Source of the DNA: Psychrobacillus soli
GTDB lineage: Bacteria > Bacillota > Bacilli > Bacillales_A > Planococcaceae
NCBI RefSeq assembly: GCF_006861775.1
Contig: NZ_VDGG01000006.1
Span: 49,806 to 113,805 of the forward strand
Length of the DNA: 64,000 nucleotides
Direction: 5' to 3'
Made by a program: the position numbers and the translations under genes. The notes below the pieces were generated by a model, which saw only the letters and a program-made list of their open reading frames with translations, was not told where the DNA came from and made no database searches. Positions 59,244-64,000 of this stretch are shown here, one piece after another (position 1 is the stretch's first letter; each line of letters opens with the position of its first letter).

Positions 59244-61204
59244 TTCCCCCTCTTTGTAATCGTTAATAACGCTGGTAATAATAATGGCCGAACGATAAAC
59301 GTATCCAACAGCACACCAACTGCGACAGCAAAACCAAATAGTTTTAGCTCCATGACTGGCTGCGATATTAAAACGGCAAATGTAGCAGCAAGTATTAGCC
59401 CTGCCGAAGAAATAACACTGCCTGTTTTTTCAACCGCTTTCGCAATTGCTTCTAGTTCGCCATACTGTTTTCGTTCTTCTTTCAACCTACTCATTAACAT
59501 GATCGAGTAGTCCACACCTAGTGCTACTAAAAATACAAATGTGTAAAGGGGGATTCGATAACTAAAAGACGTATACCCGAAGAGCACGTCGAAAATCCAA
59601 GTAGAGAATCCTAAAGCCGCTCCGAATGACAATAAAATAGAAAACATCATCAACAAAGATGCTCGAATCGATCTCGTTTGGAATGCAAGCATTAATCCAA
59701 TCAATATCGTCATTAACCCCATTACGAGTAATGTATCGCTATTATTAATATCCCGGATATCCACTTGTTTCACTGTCTCTCCACTTACTAAAACATGTTG
59801 ATCTTTCCATTCATCTCTAATCATTTCTACTTCATTCAAAGCTTCTTTGCTATAAGGATTTGCATTTAATATTATGGAAAACTGCGTGTATATATCACTT
59901 TCTGAAGTCGAAGGGCGCACTTGGCTTACAAGTGGTCTCTCTTCTAACTTCTCTTGAATAGCCGCTATTACTTTCTCGTCTTTTGATTTTACTAGAATCG
60001 TTGTTGGTGCTATTTCACCTTCTGAAAATGCTTCTCCTAGCTTTGTAAAACCTTCTCTTGAAGATAACTCTTCTGGGAAAGATGCCAACAAATCATATGA
60101 ATAGACGATTGTTGTTGCATGCCATGTGCCAATACCAAGTAGAAGGAGTATCGGTATCGCTACTTTCCATGGATTTTTCGTACTTACATTTCCCGCATTT
60201 GCCCAAAGCTTCGTTGTTTTTTCTTTCTTTTTCGGTGTTTTTACTACTGCAAACAAAGCTGGCAATAAAGTCAGTCCCGCGACCAACATAATAATGACCG
60301 CAATCGCAAACACCGGTGCGAAATTACGATAAGGCTCATATATCGCAAATGCAAGAGTTGCTACTCCCGCTAAAATAGTTCCACCACTAAACAGAATAGT
60401 TTCACGGGTTTTAGCAAGTGCCACTTTCATATCCTGTTCTTCTTTATAACGTGCGTACAAAAGCAGCGAATAATCGGTAATGACCGCAAACAATAAAATC
60501 ATCATAATTGATAGGGCCTGGTTTTCAATTGTAATAGATGTAAACTTACCAGTAAGGCCAATTAATCTATCCACTACCCCATACACAATTCCTGCTCCAA
60601 TCAGTGGAATGATGGCAAGGATAAATGAACGATAAATAACGATTAGTAGGATAAAAATAATCCCTACTGTTGCTAAAAGTAAAACGACATCAGCCTGTGA
60701 AAATAGCTCAATTGTATCACTTGCTATACCAGCCGGTCCCGTATAATAAATAGTAAAACCTGCCGGGATAATGTCAGATACATTCTTTTTAATTTCTTTC
60801 ACTTGTGAGTGAATTTCTTTACTTTCTAATTGCCCTTCTAATATTAAAGGAATAAAGAATGTTTTTTTATCCTCAGAAACAAATGAAGCACGATGTTCCA
60901 TAGGTATTTCTGAAAACTTCGGTATACCCGTATAATTCTTCTCCATTAATGTGAGAATGCTTTGTATTTCCTCATCTGTAGCACCTTTATCTTTTTCAAA
61001 AACTATTAAGAGGGGTATCCCCTCACTACTAGTGAAATTTTCTTTTACTACTTTATCCGCTTGAATGGATAAAGCTGTTTCCGGAAGACCAGCATTTTTG
61101 GATGTACTTGCAACTTCTTTACTTGATGGTGCAAGAAAAGAAAGTAATCCTACGATCACTAACCAACTCGTTAATGTTATAAGCCAAGTACGCTTGTTTT
61201 TCAT
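59240..61204 (-). CDS. MMPL/RND-family lipid or drug transporter, YdfJ-like
   Basis: The 654-residue protein has about 12 membrane helices in two halves, each with an MMPL domain: the first has ENQALSIMMILLFAVITDYSLLLYARYKEE and the second has VALGVDYSIMLMSRLKEERKQYG. Two extracytoplasmic loops follow helices 1 and 7. Bacterial relatives move lipids or antimicrobials. A two-component system lies just upstream, as with ydfHI-ydfJ in B. subtilis. Confidence 0.9.
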   Translation of the reverse strand: MKNKRTWLITLTSWLVIVGLLSFLAPSSKEVASTSKNAGLPETALSIQADKVVKENFTSSEGIPLLIVFEKDKGATDEEIQSILTLMEKNYTGIPKFSEIPMEHRASFVSEDKKTFFIPLILEGQLESKEIHSQVKEIKKNVSDIIPAGFTIYYTGPAGIASDTIELFSQADVVLLLATVGIIFILLIVIYRSFILAIIPLIGAGIVYGVVDRLIGLTGKFTSITIENQALSIMMILLFAVITDYSLLLYARYKEEQDMKVALAKTRETILFSGGTILAGVATLAFAIYEPYRNFAPVFAIAVIIMLVAGLTLLPALFAVVKTPKKKEKTTKLWANAGNVSTKNPWKVAIPILLLLGIGTWHATTIVYSYDLLASFPEELSSREGFTKLGEAFSEGEIAPTTILVKSKDEKVIAAIQEKLEERPLVSQVRPSTSESDIYTQFSIILNANPYSKEALNEVEMIRDEWKDQHVLVSGETVKQVDIRDINNSDTLLVMGLMTILIGLMLAFQTRSIRASLLMMFSILLSFGAALGFSTWIFDVLFGYTSFSYRIPLYTFVFLVALGVDYSIMLMSRLKEERKQYGELEAIAKAVEKTGSVISSAGLILAATFAVLISQPVMELKLFGFAVAVGVLLDTFIVRPLLLPALLTITKRGK

Positions 61205-61278
61205 TTCGCTTCCCCCTTTAAGATTTCCTTACAGGGGTAACTATACAAGTCGAAAGTGAACAGAAGATGAACGGATGA

Positions 61279-62646
61279 TTACATCTTCTTTAGTTGGATA
61301 CTTACCTTTGTTCCGTGAGGTTCCACATTTTCAAATGCAAGCATGCCATTATGCGATTGAATGACTTCTTTTACAATAGCCAGCCCTAACCCACTTCCCT
61401 CAATTTGGGTAGATCTTGCCTCGTCTTCTCGATAAAATCGTTCTGTCCATTGCCCATAGTCTGTATTTTTGTTCCCAATACCAGTGTCCTGTATGGTAAC
61501 TTGCACATATTCCGGCGTTTCGGACATTCCAATTTGTATCTCTCCAGGAGAAAAGTTGTATTTAATCGCATTAGAAACGAGATTTTCCCAAACATACTCT
61601 AACATTTCTTTATCTCCCATTACCTCTCGCTTTTTCAATTGCAATTGGATTGAAATATTTTTTTCGTCTAGCAACCATCTAAATTTTAAGACAACTTGCT
61701 TTAGCTGTTCATCAAGTTGAAATGACTCTTTTTTCGTTCGAGTATTTGCTTGATCGAATGAAGTAAGCAATAATAACTGCTTCATTAAACCTGATAAACG
61801 CTTAGCCTCTTTTCGAATGATTTCTGCGTAATTTCCATTTAGCTCTCCGTTTTCAAGCAAAGCAGCATATCCTTGTATATTTAATAACGGCGTTTGAAAA
61901 TCATGAGATACCCTAGCTATAAACTCTTTTTTATAGCGGTCGCTGGCTTCCAATTGCTTGACCATATTTCTGAAGCTGTCTGCCAATTGACCAATTTCAT
62001 CTCGTTGATTCACAAGAATCGGTACTTGGAAATCTTCGTTCGCAATTTTTTTCGTTGCAACCGTGAGTTTTGTTAGCGGATCAATCATCCTCTTAGCAAC
62101 AATCAGCATCGCAATAATACTAATGATAATCATTGCACCAGCAAGACCCCCTAATAGTAAATGAATTTCATTGAATAGAAATTTTATATTTGGCCTTTGA
62201 AAAAGTGCATATTTTTTCTGATCATATGTGAAGGGAACTCCGACCGTATTCGTTAATTCGTTTGAAAAATATCCAGTTATAAACGTCTCTTTCGGAAACT
62301 CTCGCATCCCATGATATACCTCGCCATTTAAAACCCCATTCACAATAGAATCATTCATTTCTCGAACCCTGAAATCACCGCCATAGAACCGCTCTAGGCC
62401 ATCTTCATTTACGATGTATATTTGATACCCCGCGTCTCCCATCGTCTGTAGAAATGGCGTTATGCTGTCTAGATTAGACGATTCGATAAGCTCTACTATG
62501 GAATTGGCTACTTCTACGTTTTTTTCATCATTTTTCTCTTTTAAATTTTGATGATAAAACGTATTTACAATCATGAAACCAATTGTCCCACTGGCAAACA
62601 TAATAAGGAGTGTCATCCAGACAAATTTACTATATAAAGTTTTCAT
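61279..62646 (-). CDS. Sensor histidine kinase
   Basis: The 455-residue kinase has two membrane helices (about 7-28 and 160-185) flanking an extracytoplasmic sensor. A HAMP linker (AKRMIDPLTKLTVATKKIANEDF) follows, then HisKA with RVSHDFQTPLLNIQGYAALLE (phospho-acceptor His) and HATPase motifs (WENLVSNAIKYN, DTGIGN, GSGLGLAIVKEV). Coupled to the response regulator with a 4-nt overlap. Confidence 0.92.
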   Translation of the reverse strand: MKTLYSKFVWMTLLIMFASGTIGFMIVNTFYHQNLKEKNDEKNVEVANSIVELIESSNLDSITPFLQTMGDAGYQIYIVNEDGLERFYGGDFRVREMNDSIVNGVLNGEVYHGMREFPKETFITGYFSNELTNTVGVPFTYDQKKYALFQRPNIKFLFNEIHLLLGGLAGAMIIISIIAMLIVAKRMIDPLTKLTVATKKIANEDFQVPILVNQRDEIGQLADSFRNMVKQLEASDRYKKEFIARVSHDFQTPLLNIQGYAALLENGELNGNYAEIIRKEAKRLSGLMKQLLLLTSFDQANTRTKKESFQLDEQLKQVVLKFRWLLDEKNISIQLQLKKREVMGDKEMLEYVWENLVSNAIKYNFSPGEIQIGMSETPEYVQVTIQDTGIGNKNTDYGQWTERFYREDEARSTQIEGSGLGLAIVKEVIQSHNGMLAFENVEPHGTKVSIQLKKM

Positions 62647-63320
62647 GTATGCGTTCCTTCTAATTTATATCCAATTCCCCGAACTGTCTTAATCTGTACA
62701 TCTGCTTGCGTTTTAGCTAAACGTTCACGTATTCGTTTGATATGTACACTTAATGTTTGTTCTTCCCCTTCAAAATCGATTCCCCAAACAGTTTCGATCA
62801 ATTGATCACGAGTGAATACTTGGTTTGGTTTTGAGGCAAGCTTTGACAGCAATTCAAATTCCTTTAAAGGTAAAACTAGTAACTCTTCTCCTATTTGCAC
62901 CTCAAAGCTCTTTCTATTGATCAACATATTTCCTACTTGTATATTGGCATCACTTGTTTTATCGTATCTTCTTAATATTGCACGGATACGAAATAATAAT
63001 TCTTTCGGTTCAAATGGTTTTACTAAATAATCATCTGATCCTGCTAAGTATCCTTTTTCTTTATCTTCCAAGCCACCTTTTGCTGTTAGTAATAAAACAG
63101 GAAAGTCATACTGCTCTCGAATAATTTTAGTTAAAGTCAAACCATCCATCTCTGGCATCATCACGTCAACTATTGCTAGATCAGGCATTTCTTTCTCAAT
63201 TAAAGCTAATCCTTCTTTCCCGTTCTCAGCTTTTACAACACGATACCCGGTGTTCGATAAAAAAATAGAGATTAACTCTAACGTATGCATATCGTCATCT
63301 ACCGCCAATATTACAACCAC
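62643..63320 (-). CDS. OmpR-family response regulator
   Basis: The 225-residue protein has a receiver domain (ILAVDDDMHTLELI, Asp in LAIVDVMMPEMDG, Lys in YLVKPFEPKELLFR) and an OmpR/PhoB winged helix (VLPLKEFELLSKLASKPNQVFTRDQLIETVWG, LSVHIKRIRERL). The GTG start follows GAGGAGGG. It heads the operon with the kinase, MMPL transporter and small membrane protein and probably controls it. Confidence 0.92.
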   Translation of the reverse strand: MVVILAVDDDMHTLELISIFLSNTGYRVVKAENGKEGLALIEKEMPDLAIVDVMMPEMDGLTLTKIIREQYDFPVLLLTAKGGLEDKEKGYLAGSDDYLVKPFEPKELLFRIRAILRRYDKTSDANIQVGNMLINRKSFEVQIGEELLVLPLKEFELLSKLASKPNQVFTRDQLIETVWGIDFEGEEQTLSVHIKRIRERLAKTQADVQIKTVRGIGYKLEGTHT

Positions 63321-63504
63321 ACTGGAGCCCTCCTCTTCTATCTATAATTGTGTCCGCCAAAAAACTGCATGACAACATGCACATCTTAATACTTAATTAG
63401 TCTAATAGCAAGTAACAAAAGGCTATGTATAAAGCAAACAAATGAATACTCTTTACTGGATGAGATGATTTATTTTAAAGAAGTTTGGAGATAAATGGCT
63501 TAGC

Positions 63505-63609
63505 GCAATCAAGAGTATTATATAAGCAACTAGTTGTATTGATTGAGCAACCATCTTTATAGCAAGGGCAACCAGTTTACCTTTGAAAGCAACTAAATAT
63601 AGATAATCT
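63505..63609. repeat. 21-bp tandem repeat array B (five units)
   Basis: GCAA starts at 63505, 63526, 63547, 63568 and 63589: exactly 21 bp apart four times. Units begin GCAAYYA and often end in TTGAAA or TTGA. The second unit shares GCAACTAGTT and TATT with a unit of array A. In-frame stops occur, so it does not code for a protein as it stands. Confidence 0.75.
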
Positions 63610-63663
63610 ATTTTTTTATTACATTTAATAGTAATTATTTCTTAACAGAGGTAAATTATTATA

Positions 63664-63704
63664 CAAAAAAAGTCGTTACCGATTACTCGGTAACGACTTT
63701 TTTA
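63664..63704 (-). terminator. rRNA operon terminator
   Basis: AAAGTCGTTACCG and CGGTAACGACTTT form a 13-bp stem around a 6-nt loop with long T-runs; it lies right after the 5S gene on the minus strand. Confidence 0.93.
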
Positions 63705-63709
63705 TTAGT

Positions 63710-63826
<117 letters not shown>

Positions 63827-63883
63827 GATGAGTGTTTGTTCACTCAAAACTGGATAAACGACATTTTCAACAGATAAATACAT

Positions 63884-64000
63884 TTGGTTAAGTCCTCGAT
63901 CGATTAGTATTCGTCAGCTGCACGTGTCGCCACGCTTCCACCCCGAACCTATCTACCTCATCGTCTTTGAGGGATCTTACTTACTTGCGTAATGGGAAAT
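63884..64000 (-). rRNA. 23S ribosomal RNA, 3' end (cut by window edge)
   Basis: The minus strand ends with the 23S 3'-terminal region: GATGAGGTAGATAGGTTCGG, GGAAGCGTGGCGACACGTG, AATACTAATCGATCGAGGAC and TTAACCAA. The rest of the gene lies beyond the right edge. A 57-nt spacer separates it from 5S. Confidence 0.95.

Overview
The window looks like a chromosomal segment of a low-GC Gram-positive bacterium of the order Bacillales, most likely a Planococcaceae-type organism. The evidence is the gene set: NiaR-controlled NAD genes, YkkCD, the Des/DesKR membrane-fluidity system, a PBSX-like phage module, a YxlEFG-like ABC cassette, CsbD behind a sigma-B-type promoter, and AGGAGG ribosome binding sites with frequent GTG and TTG starts. 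The species call is inference. The right edge runs into an rRNA operon on the minus strand (5S complete, 3' end of 23S).

Layout. 1-3.5 kb: truncated MerR regulator, a compact type I toxin-antitoxin locus (holin-like 28-residue toxin plus a predicted antisense RNA), and an unknown membrane protein. 3.5-7.2 kb: guanidine-I riboswitch with ykkCD guanidine exporters, an MFS pump, an RlmA-type 23S rRNA methyltransferase, and broken remains of a second ykkC copy on both sides of the pump/methyltransferase block. 7.2-12.5 kb: NAD de novo synthesis (niaR, nifS-like, nadB, nadC, nadA) with a NiaR-type operator between the divergent units. 12.8-19 kb: a probable D-amino-acid recycling regulon (GNAT acyltransferase, enolase-superfamily racemase/epimerase, M20 amidohydrolase, NhaC-family transporter, new-looking regulator) that carries the same direct-repeat operator at two promoters. 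19-28.6 kb: SAM riboswitch with an orphan MetQ, HxlR/SDR pair, a decayed gene, a purine riboswitch controlling a nucleoside hydrolase and a NupG-type permease, ppiB, and small membrane genes.

28.6-32.5 kb is accessory DNA: a 186-bp structured element with inverted ends, an array of 21-bp repeats, and a stripped phage remnant that keeps amidase, holin, XhlA-like, late regulator, XtrA, XRE repressor and ImmA-type protease but no structural genes. 32.6-44.7 kb: dsdA, trhO, a UPF0178 protein, an SsuABC-type ABC importer, an M48 protease fused to ankyrin repeats, and sbcDC. 44.8-51.2 kb: putP, the des-desK-desR cold-shock circuit with a DesR-like palindrome, an ECF sigma/anti-sigma pair and csbD. 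51.2-63.3 kb: a phosphoesterase, a YxlEFG-like cassette, GNAT, an EamA transporter, a lipoprotein hydrolase, and a two-component system followed by an MMPL transporter. A second 21-bp repeat array sits between that operon and the rRNA genes.

The strongest leads for something not well described are the direct-repeat regulon of the D-amino-acid cluster, the two five-unit 21-bp repeat arrays, the collapsed tandem ykkC/riboswitch cassette, and the M48-ankyrin fusion.
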